This document shows positions 1 to 8,193 of a stretch of 64,000 nucleotides of DNA, piece after piece. Source of the stretch: Colwellia chukchiensis (GTDB lineage: Bacteria > Pseudomonadota > Gammaproteobacteria > Enterobacterales > Alteromonadaceae); the NCBI RefSeq assembly GCF_002104455.1, contig NZ_NBOC01000010.1, forward strand, positions 62,001 to 126,000, in the 5' to 3' direction. The notes below the pieces were generated by a model. It was not told the DNA's origin. It worked only from the letters and a program-made list of their open reading frames with translations, and made no database searches. Position 1 is the stretch's first letter; each line of letters starts with the position of its first letter. Both the position numbers and the translations under genes were made by a program.

Positions 1-473
1 TCCTCCTTTTTAGTCCCGCATCGACGGCATTACCCAAATTTACCTTAATATTTGGTGAGTCTAAGCAAGGCTTTACGCAGGTAAAAATTAAAAATGAAAC
101 CTTAACCGCACTGGCTTGTTTTGTCGCTATTGATGGCTATCAAAAGAAATTTCAATTGCGAGCAAAATCAACTTCTGATTGGATCACCAGTACTGATAGC
201 CGCTTTAACTACCAACACTTTAAAACTTGGTGTGATTATCTGGACCTAAACCCAAACTATCGACTTTACCCGCTTTATTAATTACAAAGATAAATCTGAT
301 ACTCGTTCGCCACTATGAAACCTTTGTTATTACTAATCACGTCATAGACAATGGCGAGCACGATTTGTTATTTTAAAAAGAGTCCACTAGTATGGCTACC
401 AACTGGCAAGTGGCTTTTAGACCTTAACCCCGCCACTCGACTCAATATATCTAGAGAATTAAAATGGATTTAA
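1..473 (+). pseudogene. Broken reading frame of unknown identity, 5' end outside the window
   Basis: Not recognised. An open frame enters at the window edge and stops with TAA at 279-281; its end reads WCDYLDLNPNYRLYPLY. Protein-like sequence then continues in other frames. One frame (274-318) gives FINYKDKSDTRSPL. A second (308-376) gives YETFVITNHVIDNGEHDLLF. A third (372-473) gives PTGKWLLDLNPATRLNISREL and ends at a TAA inside the start of pldA. The phrase LDLNPxxRL occurs in both the first and the last piece. The succession of frames suggests one gene broken by several small indels, although the first 281 bases could also be the intact end of a gene followed by debris. No function is assigned. 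Confidence 0.4.
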
Positions 474-1426
474 AAGCACTATGTTTAGCTAACGCTGCGC
501 ACAACATTTTAAGCACACGTTTTCATCAATTATTACTGCTAATAGCGGCTTTATTATTAAGCTTTAATCTACATGCACAACAGAACAATACGGAAACAAA
601 ACCGACATCACGCGTATCAACATCAATACTAGATGAGCGGGTTGAGTCTGTGGCGCAAGCGGTAACCAACCCATTTGCATTGTCACAACATAGGTTAAAT
701 TACTTATTACCCTTTAGTTATGTCAGTGACCCAAACACGATTAATGCCGTGGGATTAAATACCGAAAATGTTGATCACCTTGAGGCAAAATATCAAATTA
801 GCGTTAAGCTGCCTATTTACCAACCCAAGTTAAACGCTTCTGGCTTATATTTTGGCTTTACCGCGGTATCGTTTTGGCAAGTTTATAATAGTGAAGTTTC
901 TAAACCTTTTAGAGAAACTAATTACGAGCCTGAGCTATTTTATGCTTGGCATAATGATTTAACATTTGCTGGCTTTAAGTTTAATCAAACCCGTTTCGGC
1001 TTTAGTCATCAATCCAATGGTCAAAGTGGCTTGCGTTCGCGCAGTTGGAACCGTATTTACGCCTCAGCAATATTTAGCGATAAACATTCGTTTTATCATA
1101 TTAAGGCCTGGTATCGCATCAAAGAAGATGAGAAAAGTGACCCGTTTGACTCTGCTGGTGATGACAACCCTGATATCACTCATTTCTTAGGCCATGTCGA
1201 GTTTGGTTATGGTACAAAATTGGGTAAGTTTAATATTATGGCGCTACTGAGAAACAATCTAAAAACAAGCGATAACAAAGGTAGCATAGAGCTAAACTTG
1301 TCTTACCCGATCAATAAGCGATACGATGTTTTACTGCAATATTTTACCGGCTATGGTGACTCGCTTATTGACTATAATCGCCAACAGCAACGTATTGGCT
1401 TAGGTTTGCAGCTTAAATTTATATAG
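464..1426 (+). CDS. pldA: Outer membrane phospholipase A (OMPLA)
   Basis: PldA is a calcium-dependent outer-membrane phospholipase. It removes acyl chains from phospholipids that reach the outer leaflet and so keeps the lipid asymmetry of the membrane. The 320-residue product has a hydrophobic signal segment at about residues 22-38 ending in NLHA. The family core follows: NPFALSQHRLNYLLPFSY, then FWQVYNSEVSKPFRETNYEP, then the active-site stretch HQSNGQ with His182 and Ser184 and SRSWN with Asn196. The 14-residue spacing from His to Asn matches the E. coli His142/Ser144/Asn156 triad. The C-terminus has the beta-barrel GYGDSLIDYN motif. The ATG gives a slightly long N-terminus before the signal core. 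A lipid-related fusion gene follows 42 bases downstream on the same strand. Confidence 0.95.
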   Translation: MDLKALCLANAAHNILSTRFHQLLLLIAALLLSFNLHAQQNNTETKPTSRVSTSILDERVESVAQAVTNPFALSQHRLNYLLPFSYVSDPNTINAVGLNTENVDHLEAKYQISVKLPIYQPKLNASGLYFGFTAVSFWQVYNSEVSKPFRETNYEPELFYAWHNDLTFAGFKFNQTRFGFSHQSNGQSGLRSRSWNRIYASAIFSDKHSFYHIKAWYRIKEDEKSDPFDSAGDDNPDITHFLGHVEFGYGTKLGKFNIMALLRNNLKTSDNKGSIELNLSYPINKRYDVLLQYFTGYGDSLIDYNRQQQRIGLGLQLKFI

Positions 1427-1468
1427 TCATTAACAAGCCACTAAATAATAGCGGTAGGGGGGTGATTA

Positions 1469-3082
1469 ATGTTTATGGTGAAGTACTATCTTATCGGTGC
1501 GATTCTCGCATTTGCTGGCGTGCTATTAAGTAACACCCTATTTTCGCAACTCATTTTTGCTTGGTTAGGGTTTTCGCTAGCCTTAGTCAGTTTAGCTTAT
1601 ATTTTTGATTTACCTTGGATTTTCAGAAAAAAACAAAACGGTAGTATTCCCGTCTACATTCGTTGGCTGTTTATTCCTTTTTTACTTGGTACCCAGTTAT
1701 ACAATGCATGGGCGAGAAAGCACGACAAGGTGCCGGCCTTGCAAAAAATTGATGACAAGCTCTTTCTGGCTTGTCGATTATTTCCTTCCGATATTGCCAA
1801 CTTAGAAGCCGAGGGTATCACAGCAATATTAGATGTAACGGCGGAATTTGATGGTCTAGACTGGAGTGCTGAAAGCCAACAACTTAATTACCTTAATTTA
1901 CCAGTATTAGATCATAAAAGTCCTGCCGCTAAACAGCTTACACAAGCCATACACTGGATAGAAAACCAATTACTAAACTCCAACGCTGTGGTGGTGCATT
2001 GTGCGTTAGGCCGTGGTCGCTCAGTGTTGGTTATGGCGGCATACTTATTAAGCAAAGATAAGTCGCTAACCGTGGCCCAAGCGCTAGAAAAAATTCAAGG
2101 TATTCGAGCAACTGCAGGCCTCAATAAAACACAATTATCGGCATTAAGCGGTTTTCATCAAGCGGGTACATTAACGCTAACGCCCAGTATTTGGTTAATT
2201 GCTAATCCCGTGTCAGGTGGTGGCAAGTGGCCGGCGAATAAAGCGGAAGTTTTGCAACGTTTATCGACACATTTTGTATTGCGTATTTTAGAAACCAGTG
2301 CACAAACCTCAGCACAAACATTAACCCAACAAGCGATTGCAGAGGGTGCCAAAACCATTATTGCCTGTGGTGGTGATGGTACGCTAACCGAAGTGGCCAA
2401 TGAAATCGTACAAACCGATATCACTATGGGTATATTACCCATGGGCACTGCCAATGCACTGGCACATGTATTGTTTGGCTTTCATACTAAGCTGATCCCA
2501 GTTGGCGTAGCATGTGATGCTATTATTGCTGGCAAAACAACAAAAGTTGACAGTGCAAAGTGCAATGGCAACTTGCTATTGTTATTAGCGGGTTTAGGCT
2601 TTGAAAATGAAATGATCAGCCGTGCCAATCGTGCCGAAAAAGATGATGGTGGCCAATTCGCCTACTTACAAGCGTTATGGCAAGCAATGAATCGCAATGA
2701 AGTATTACGCTTACAAGTTCAGTTTGATGACCAAGCAAGTAAAACCATTGACACCACAAGCCTCGTTATTGCCAATGCCGCGCCATTTACCACGGTATTA
2801 GCCCAAGGTGGTGGCGAGCCCAATATTAAAGATGGCTTACTTGATATTACTTGGTTGCCACCGCAAAAAAATATAAGCAGTAATATGCTCAGCTTGGCTG
2901 AATTAGCCTTATCAGGTTTAACACCGCAGGCAAAACCACTACAAAGCGAGCATACAAACGCAAAAAAAGTACAAATAAGCGCTGCTCATAAACTTGACTA
3001 TGTTATTGATGGTGAGGTGTTTTCTGCCAGCAAATTAAGCATAGAAATACTGCCTAAGTCATTAAACATTTTGGTTAACTAG
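1469..3082 (+). CDS. Dual-specificity phosphatase fused to a diacylglycerol-kinase-family domain
   Basis: A 537-residue membrane-anchored fusion. Residues 5-80 hold two to three hydrophobic segments. Residues about 88-230 form a dual-specificity or PTPMT1-like phosphatase with the P-loop HCALGRGRS (177-185; nucleophile Cys178, Arg184). Residues about 240-537 form a diacylglycerol/sphingosine kinase (YegS/DAGK) catalytic domain with NPVSGGGK (246-253), the nucleotide-binding GGDGT (301-305) and GTAN (326-329). Members of these families act on phospholipid or phosphoinositide head groups and on lipid hydroxyls. With pldA directly upstream, a role in phospholipid turnover is a reasonable inference. 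A G-rich stretch (ggggggtg) lies about 8 bases before ATG 1469; a second ATG lies at codon 3. The true substrates of both domains are unknown. Confidence 0.85.
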   Translation: MFMVKYYLIGAILAFAGVLLSNTLFSQLIFAWLGFSLALVSLAYIFDLPWIFRKKQNGSIPVYIRWLFIPFLLGTQLYNAWARKHDKVPALQKIDDKLFLACRLFPSDIANLEAEGITAILDVTAEFDGLDWSAESQQLNYLNLPVLDHKSPAAKQLTQAIHWIENQLLNSNAVVVHCALGRGRSVLVMAAYLLSKDKSLTVAQALEKIQGIRATAGLNKTQLSALSGFHQAGTLTLTPSIWLIANPVSGGGKWPANKAEVLQRLSTHFVLRILETSAQTSAQTLTQQAIAEGAKTIIACGGDGTLTEVANEIVQTDITMGILPMGTANALAHVLFGFHTKLIPVGVACDAIIAGKTTKVDSAKCNGNLLLLLAGLGFENEMISRANRAEKDDGGQFAYLQALWQAMNRNEVLRLQVQFDDQASKTIDTTSLVIANAAPFTTVLAQGGGEPNIKDGLLDITWLPPQKNISSNMLSLAELALSGLTPQAKPLQSEHTNAKKVQISAAHKLDYVIDGEVFSASKLSIEILPKSLNILVN

Positions 3083-3193
3083 CACGGTAATATAAAAGCG
3101 ATTATGGGTTTTTGCGCTGCTAGGCTACTGCTATAATACTTGCCGCTGCTGACACTTTAATATGTTATTTTTACGCTATACAAGGAACTAAAA

Positions 3194-3343
3194 ATGAATG
3201 CTAAACGCTACTACGCACAGTTAAAGTCGCTTTTTATCCTAATATTGTTATCTGCTACCTTAGGCGCTTGTGCGACCGTGGAAGGCGCTGGCAAAGATCT
3301 AGAAAAAGCCGGTCAAGCGATCCAAGATGCGGTTAATAATTGA
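3194..3343 (+). CDS. Entericidin EcnA/B-like small lipoprotein
   Basis: A 49-residue product. It has a basic N-terminus, a hydrophobic signal core and a lipobox LGAC at residues 24-27. The short mature part ATVEGAGKDLEKAGQAIQDA is the hallmark of the entericidin family: small cell-envelope lipoproteins that in E. coli act as an antidote/toxin pair linked to stationary phase. Only one copy is present here. AAGGA lies 8 bases before the ATG. The gene lies 111 bases after the kinase fusion and probably has its own promoter. The assignment rests on the lipobox plus the GAGKDLEKAG signature; the function in this organism is not known. Confidence 0.85.
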   Translation: MNAKRYYAQLKSLFILILLSATLGACATVEGAGKDLEKAGQAIQDAVNN

Positions 3344-3372
3344 TATTAACGTTTAAACAAACCTAATAATTG

Positions 3373-3397
3373 GGCCAGTATCCTTTGCATGCTGGCC
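3373..3397 (+). terminator. Possible terminator after the entericidin-like gene
   Basis: GGCCAG (3373-3378) pairs with CTGGCC (3392-3397) and is followed by a T-rich stretch (tgttcagtttt). The U-run is weak, so this is only a candidate. Confidence 0.4.
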
Positions 3398-3454
3398 TGT
3401 TCAGTTTTACTCATTCACCGCAAGTAGCCTGTGGTTACTTCGCTTGGCAACAAG

Positions 3455-4771
3455 CTAGCGCGACTGCGTGTAATGGCTAATACGCTTAATGCGTCTGACT
3501 AACTGCTCACGATCACACTCGCTGATCGACTGCTCAAGTTGTTGCTGCTGGATCATCTCGGTTTGCGTATTAACAAAATTAACTTGTTCTGATGACTTTG
3601 CTTGTGTTGCCAGTGCGTATAAGCAATCTAACATTCTAATAGTCACGGCTAAATTTCCTTGACCTTGTTGCCTGATTTGATCAAACGCTGCGGTTGCAAT
3701 GCTGCTAAACGCCAGTCTTTTATTAATGACGCGTAACTGCTGCTCAACAAAAATATGAGTTGGCGGAAAATCTTTGTCGGTTAAAGTGCATAATACAGCG
3801 GTTAGTTTATCAATGCAGGTGATGGCAGTGTAGGGGTCGTTAATGCCGGGCGATAGCGCACGCAAGGCAATTTCAACCAATTGATGTACGGCAAACTCAG
3901 GATCTTGTACCGGTGTTCTAAAAGCACCTAAGACAATATGTTGAGTAATATCCTCTGCTAGCGTTTGCTGCATATCATGCTTGGCATAAACAGTAGCAAC
4001 AACGGCATTTTCCACGATAAAGTTACCCGCTAAATAGTGCAACTCAATAATACACTTTGACTCTGTCGCCAACTCAAGTAAACATTTTTGATCTATCAGT
4101 TGCAGATAGCCACTGACGGGAGCAAGGACCTGATGTTGCGTCAAGTCTTGCTTTTGCTGTGCTGAAAATTGCTCAGCGTGGCTCTTTGCCTCGCCTGATG
4201 TTTTAGGAAACAAGGCAGTAATATGCTTTTGTAGCTCACAAAATACACCATCAATCACCACATCAGCCTGAATTGAAGTTGCGACATGATGAATAAAAAA
4301 AATTAAAATCCAAATACTGAAACAGGTCAGGGCGATGGCAAGCGCAACCGAAATGCCAGGTTTAAAAGCAAATGGCGCTTGAAAGCTCAAAGCGCAGAAC
4401 AACAAAATACAAAATACAAATGTCGCAATAAAGCTTCCTAAAACAAATTGCGTGGCTTTGTCCATCATAAAGTTGCGCATTAAACGTGGACCAAATTGTG
4501 AAGAAGCTAGCGTTAATGTCACAATTGTAATAGAAAACGCGATACTGGTAACTGTGATCATCGCCGCAGCAATAGTCGCTAATAAAGAGCGGACTGCGCT
4601 GACATCTGTTTGATATAAAATAGAAAAAACGCTTTTGACGTCTAGCGGTTGCATGACATCAATATAAATACTAACCGCCGCCAGAAACAGCGAAAATATC
4701 ATCATTAAACTTGGAATAAACCAAAAACTCGCTTGGGTTTTTTCGATTAATGGCGCCAATTTGTTATTCAT
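3455..4771 (-). CDS. DUF2254 family membrane protein
   Basis: A 438-residue inner-membrane protein. It has about four hydrophobic helices in the first half (FIPSLMMIFSLFLAAVSIYI; SLLATIAAAMITVTSIAFSI; a segment after ATQFVLGSFIATFVF; a fourth near LTCFSIWILIFFIHH) and a soluble C-terminal half. The stretch SSQFGPRLMRNFMMDKATQ and the later ALRALSPGINDPYTAITCID are typical of DUF2254. The role of this family is not established. I chose ATG 4771 because TAGGA precedes it closely (taggaaaaaaaATG). The open frame extends upstream to an ATG at 4870 without a comparable site, and that extension would run close to the terminator of the next gene. Confidence 0.8.
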   Translation of the reverse strand: MNNKLAPLIEKTQASFWFIPSLMMIFSLFLAAVSIYIDVMQPLDVKSVFSILYQTDVSAVRSLLATIAAAMITVTSIAFSITIVTLTLASSQFGPRLMRNFMMDKATQFVLGSFIATFVFCILLFCALSFQAPFAFKPGISVALAIALTCFSIWILIFFIHHVATSIQADVVIDGVFCELQKHITALFPKTSGEAKSHAEQFSAQQKQDLTQHQVLAPVSGYLQLIDQKCLLELATESKCIIELHYLAGNFIVENAVVATVYAKHDMQQTLAEDITQHIVLGAFRTPVQDPEFAVHQLVEIALRALSPGINDPYTAITCIDKLTAVLCTLTDKDFPPTHIFVEQQLRVINKRLAFSSIATAAFDQIRQQGQGNLAVTIRMLDCLYALATQAKSSEQVNFVNTQTEMIQQQQLEQSISECDREQLVRRIKRISHYTQSR

Positions 4772-4873
4772 TTTTTTTCCTAACGCTATCGTATTTAACG
4801 GCTCGCCTAACAAATACTGCTGCTTTATAAAATAGTAGTTTATTTTCACGCTATGGCTTAGCTTAAGCACTAA

Positions 4874-4907
4874 AAAAGCCTTTAATCAAAAACGACTAAA
4901 GGCTTTT
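4874..4907 (-). terminator. Intrinsic terminator of the sigma/anti-sigma/lipoprotein operon
   Basis: An 11-bp perfect stem, AAAAGCCTTTA (4874-4884) with TAAAGGCTTTT (4897-4907). On the minus strand it ends in a run of six T. It lies 40 bases past the stop of the lipoprotein gene at 4947. Confidence 0.85.
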
Positions 4908-4946
4908 ACAGCTGCTGTTATGGTACTATTGGCGACCCAAAAGCCG

Positions 4947-5471
4947 TTACTTAGCCTGAGCATTCAGCTTTTGAGATAAGTGTTCAATCACATCAAGCGC
5001 ACTATAGCTCGACTCATTTGGCTTCATCCCTTTGCCGAGACGAATTTCTAAAATACTGTGTACTTCTTTACGGTTACTGCCGCTCGTCAAGGTAACACCA
5101 ATCTCATTGGCTGGCCGGCGGTGTGTTTCACAGCTTAACAAACCACAATGACGCTCTATACGTTGTTGGTGCGACAAGCCAATAGCCGAGGCAGGTTCAA
5201 CTTTTTTTGACTCGACAAAGGTTTCTTTGCTCGTAACAACAAACCAGTCATAGCCTTGTTGCTGAGTCAGTTCTGCAGATCTTAATAAGGCATAATCAGC
5301 CGCATCAGCAACACTCGTTGAAATACTTTTAAACTGTACTCGAAACCTGTCTTCAGTAATTTTTTGCTCACTATAGCCAACAGAGCCATTAGCTGCTGGG
5401 CGATACGCAGGCTTAGATGCACATGCCGTTAGTAAAAACGCTATTAATATGATGGTTGTAAAGTTTCTCAT
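4947..5471 (-). CDS. Lipoprotein, third gene of the ECF sigma operon
   Basis: A 174-residue predicted lipoprotein: MRNFTTIILIAFLLTACAS gives a signal peptide with lipobox LTAC. The mature part contains YALLRSAELTQQQGYDWFVV and a basic RIERHCGLLSCETHRR stretch. It resembles the CC0125/CC1285-type lipoproteins that often follow ECF sigma/anti-sigma pairs. Function unknown. The frame is open further upstream to an ATG at 5507. ATG 5471 is preferred because it gives a clean signal peptide, has AGGGGAA just before it, and starts two bases after the stop of the anti-sigma gene. Its position implies co-transcription with the sigma factor and anti-sigma factor and a role in an envelope-stress response. 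Confidence 0.7.
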   Translation of the reverse strand: MRNFTTIILIAFLLTACASKPAYRPAANGSVGYSEQKITEDRFRVQFKSISTSVADAADYALLRSAELTQQQGYDWFVVTSKETFVESKKVEPASAIGLSHQQRIERHCGLLSCETHRRPANEIGVTLTSGSNRKEVHSILEIRLGKGMKPNESSYSALDVIEHLSQKLNAQAK

Positions 5472-5473
5472 GA

Positions 5474-6241
5474 TTATTCCCCTTGATTGTGTTGCGTGTT
5501 TTGCCAATTATTATTAATGGCATGCTGTTCTTGTGTTCTATCCATGACCTCACCGCTGATCAGAGTATCGATAACATCATCAAGTTGGCCGTTATGCGAC
5601 GCGGTGCGATATGCGTTGTTATCAGGTAAAGCAATAGCTTTTGACGCCTTCAATTGCCATTGCTCACCTTCTTTACAGGCAATATTAATACTGGCAGATT
5701 GCTCATTCTGGTGTTGAAACTGTCGGCAATAATGACCGCCATGATCGGTAAAACTTAAATTCGCCACGATACTCACGCCTGTTGCTGTGCTTGAAGTTGT
5801 GCCACTGGGGGTTTGCTCTAAAGCTTGTATCACACCAGCACTCAGTAAGCTTGGTTGCTGTGATTGCATTAAAGTTACGGTGCCAACACCAAATACCATG
5901 GCTATCCCCGCAGCTAGCGCGACGTGTTTTTGTAGGTGCTTAGTGACATTTCGCCAGTGTGATAAACGCACCACATTATTTGCGCTGCTTGTCGGCTCAG
6001 TAACTTGAGCACTGGCTACTTGACGATCAACCGCTTGAGCTAAGTGCACTAGTTGCGTTGGTATTGGCGTCTGATCTATGACTGCAGCATGTTCTGCAAC
6101 CCATTGATCTGCTTGGGCTAAGTCGGCTAAGCGCATCACTAACTCATCATCTGTTTCTAGCGCAAGGCGCACTATTTCCATGTCTTCTTCACTCAGCTCA
6201 GCATCGATAAACCCGCTTAACATTTCATCACTGATGTTCAT
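5474..6241 (-). CDS. Membrane-anchored anti-sigma factor
   Basis: A 255-residue protein. The N-terminal cytosolic part (about 1-105) begins MNISDEMLSGFIDAELSEED, a typical RsiW/RskA-like start. A single membrane helix follows at about 107-125 (VALAAGIAMVFGVGTVTLM), then a periplasmic C-terminal part of about 125 residues. No HxxxCxxC zinc motif is visible in the N-terminus, so it would be a non-zinc anti-sigma factor. Its ATG overlaps the TGA of the sigma gene (ATGA), which implies translational coupling. It would hold the co-encoded ECF sigma factor inactive until a signal, perhaps proteolysis, releases it. The signal is not evident from sequence. Confidence 0.8.
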   Translation of the reverse strand: MNISDEMLSGFIDAELSEEDMEIVRLALETDDELVMRLADLAQADQWVAEHAAVIDQTPIPTQLVHLAQAVDRQVASAQVTEPTSSANNVVRLSHWRNVTKHLQKHVALAAGIAMVFGVGTVTLMQSQQPSLLSAGVIQALEQTPSGTTSSTATGVSIVANLSFTDHGGHYCRQFQHQNEQSASINIACKEGEQWQLKASKAIALPDNNAYRTASHNGQLDDVIDTLISGEVMDRTQEQHAINNNWQNTQHNQGE

Positions 6242-6729
6242 AATTCTGCTCCTATTTGCTGAGGCTTGATCAAGGTTAATAGTGTACTTCGTGCCCTTGA
6301 TAATCGACTCATCACCGTCCCTAATGGAATTTCCATCGATCTTGCCACGTCTTTATAAGACATCCCTTGTACTGCCACTAAGGCGAGAATAGCCCGTTGT
6401 TCGTCTGGTAACTGACTCATGGCTTGATTGACCTGTAACAACAGCTCTTTTTGTTCAAAATTTGACGACTCATCAATACTTTGCTGCTCTTGTAACTCAG
6501 GTTTACGCGTAGCATTTTGCCTCACTTTTTGTGCGCGATACTCATCAATCCAGACATTTCGGCACACCTTAAACGCCCATTTCGTAACCTCTACGCCAGT
6601 CGGCACAGGTTTTGTTAACATTTTTTCTAGGCTGGTTTGCACTAAGTCATCGGCGTCAGCGCTATTTCCCGTTAACGAGTAGGCAAAGCGTCTAAGCATT
6701 GGTAGTATATTTTCAATGGTCTGATTCAT
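6238..6729 (-). CDS. ECF (sigma-70 family) RNA polymerase sigma factor
   Basis: A 163-residue ECF sigma factor. Region 2 lies at about residues 8-60 (RRFAYSLTGNSADADDLVQT, then WAFKVCRNVWIDEYR) and region 4 at about 100-155 (LPDEQRAILALVAVQGMSYK, then IPLGTVMSRLSRAR). It directs RNA polymerase to extracytoplasmic-stress promoters. It heads a three-gene operon with its anti-sigma factor and a lipoprotein. A subtilisin-like protease gene is transcribed away from it across 123 bases, so the protease is a plausible regulon member or signal processor. I could not identify a convincing ECF -35 AAC element by eye. Confidence 0.92.
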   Translation of the reverse strand: MNQTIENILPMLRRFAYSLTGNSADADDLVQTSLEKMLTKPVPTGVEVTKWAFKVCRNVWIDEYRAQKVRQNATRKPELQEQQSIDESSNFEQKELLLQVNQAMSQLPDEQRAILALVAVQGMSYKDVARSMEIPLGTVMSRLSRARSTLLTLIKPQQIGAEL

Positions 6730-6852
6730 GTTTTTTACTCCTCTTACTAAAGAAGACGTTTGTAAAAAAAATTTATTCCATAAAAAAGGAAATTTATTTT
6801 CACTTGAAACGTTTTATAAACCACATACTTATATTTTAGGCTTTAGGTTAAC

Positions 6853-8193
6853 ATGAAATTATTAGCGTTAACGACGGTATTACTTTGCTCCGTCAGTACA
6901 TTAATACCCGCCCAGCAACTAACCACAGGCAAGATGCTAGGACAAATCAATGCGATTACAGAAAGCACAAGCAATATTATCCCCACCCATACTCGGCCAA
7001 TAGCACTACCACCTTTTGCACTTAGCACATTACCTGATGTAAACAGTGTTAGCACTGAACCCCTAACTGCACTACCGAAATCATTAGCGATAACCAACAG
7101 TGCTGGGCAAGCGCTATGGTTAGATGTCGAAGTTGAACAAGGCTGGCGTGCGGTACAAGGGCAATGGCTATTATTAGCAGACGATGACAGCAAAAAGCGC
7201 TTAATAAGTCATGGCGCTCAAATACTGAGTGAGTCTCATTATACAGGCTTAGGGCTTGCCTTATTACGGTTTCAGGTGCCAACCGCATTAGACTCAAAAT
7301 CTGCTTTAAGCAAGCTTTTATCAACACAAGCCATGCAAAGTTTAGCAAGAAACCATATTTATCAAGCACAAAGCCAGGCTAATGCACCACAAGATAGTCC
7401 GCACTTTAATGCACCATTAAGCACTACAAGCCAAGCCCATATTTGCCAGTCACCAGTAACAGTGGGCATAGTCGACAGTGCTGTCGATACTGAGCATGCC
7501 GCACTTAGCCACGCCGACATAACCAAAAAATCATTCTTACCTAACACCTTAACTGCATCACTACACCACGGCACCGTTATCGCTAGCTTACTCGTTGGCA
7601 ACAGCCAACACCTGACCCCCTTATTGCCTGCAGCTAAAGTTTATGCTGCGCAGGTGTTTTATCAACAGTCAGACTATGCCCAAGGGGCAACCTTATCAGC
7701 CATTATTTCTGGGCTTAACTGGCTGTTAGAGCAAAACATAAAAGTGATCAACATGAGTTTAACGGGCCCTGAAAATGACATATTACAGCGGGTATTAAAT
7801 GCTGCTATTGCCAAAGGCGCTTGGGTTATTGCCGCCGCCGGTAATGAAGGTCCGGCGGCGCCGGCTATGTATCCTGCGGCATATCAAGGTGTCATTGCCG
7901 TGAGCGCAATAGATCAACAGCAGAAGCCTTATCGCTGGTCTAATCGCGGCGATTATATTGATTACGCAGCATTAGGGGTCAATGTTGCTACCGCCCAAAG
8001 TGGTGGTGAGTTAGGACGAGAATCTGGGACGTCAATCGCGGCTCCTGTGGTTACGGCTACTATCGCTTGTTTAAAAGCGACACATGGAGACAATAAAAAA
8101 GCCCTTAAAGCGGCCTTAAATCAATTAGCCATTGATCTTGGACCGCAAGGTAAGGACCCCATTTATGGTATTGGCGCGATATTACGGCGCTAG
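6853..8193 (+). CDS. Secreted subtilisin-like serine protease (S8 family)
   Basis: A 446-residue S8 peptidase with an N-terminal signal peptide (MKLLALTTVLLCSVSTLIPA) and a propeptide-like region of about 170 residues. The catalytic domain carries Asp208 (VGIVDSAVD), His239 (HHGTVIASLLVG), the oxyanion Asn331 (AAAGNEGP) and Ser394 (SGTSIAAPVV). It is therefore complete and probably active in the periplasm or outside the cell. It is divergent from the ECF sigma operon. Its stop overlaps by four bases the stop of the convergent beta-barrel gene. Its promoter should lie in the 123-base gap 6730-6852. Confidence 0.9.
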   Translation: MKLLALTTVLLCSVSTLIPAQQLTTGKMLGQINAITESTSNIIPTHTRPIALPPFALSTLPDVNSVSTEPLTALPKSLAITNSAGQALWLDVEVEQGWRAVQGQWLLLADDDSKKRLISHGAQILSESHYTGLGLALLRFQVPTALDSKSALSKLLSTQAMQSLARNHIYQAQSQANAPQDSPHFNAPLSTTSQAHICQSPVTVGIVDSAVDTEHAALSHADITKKSFLPNTLTASLHHGTVIASLLVGNSQHLTPLLPAAKVYAAQVFYQQSDYAQGATLSAIISGLNWLLEQNIKVINMSLTGPENDILQRVLNAAIAKGAWVIAAAGNEGPAAPAMYPAAYQGVIAVSAIDQQQKPYRWSNRGDYIDYAALGVNVATAQSGGELGRESGTSIAAPVVTATIACLKATHGDNKKALKAALNQLAIDLGPQGKDPIYGIGAILRR

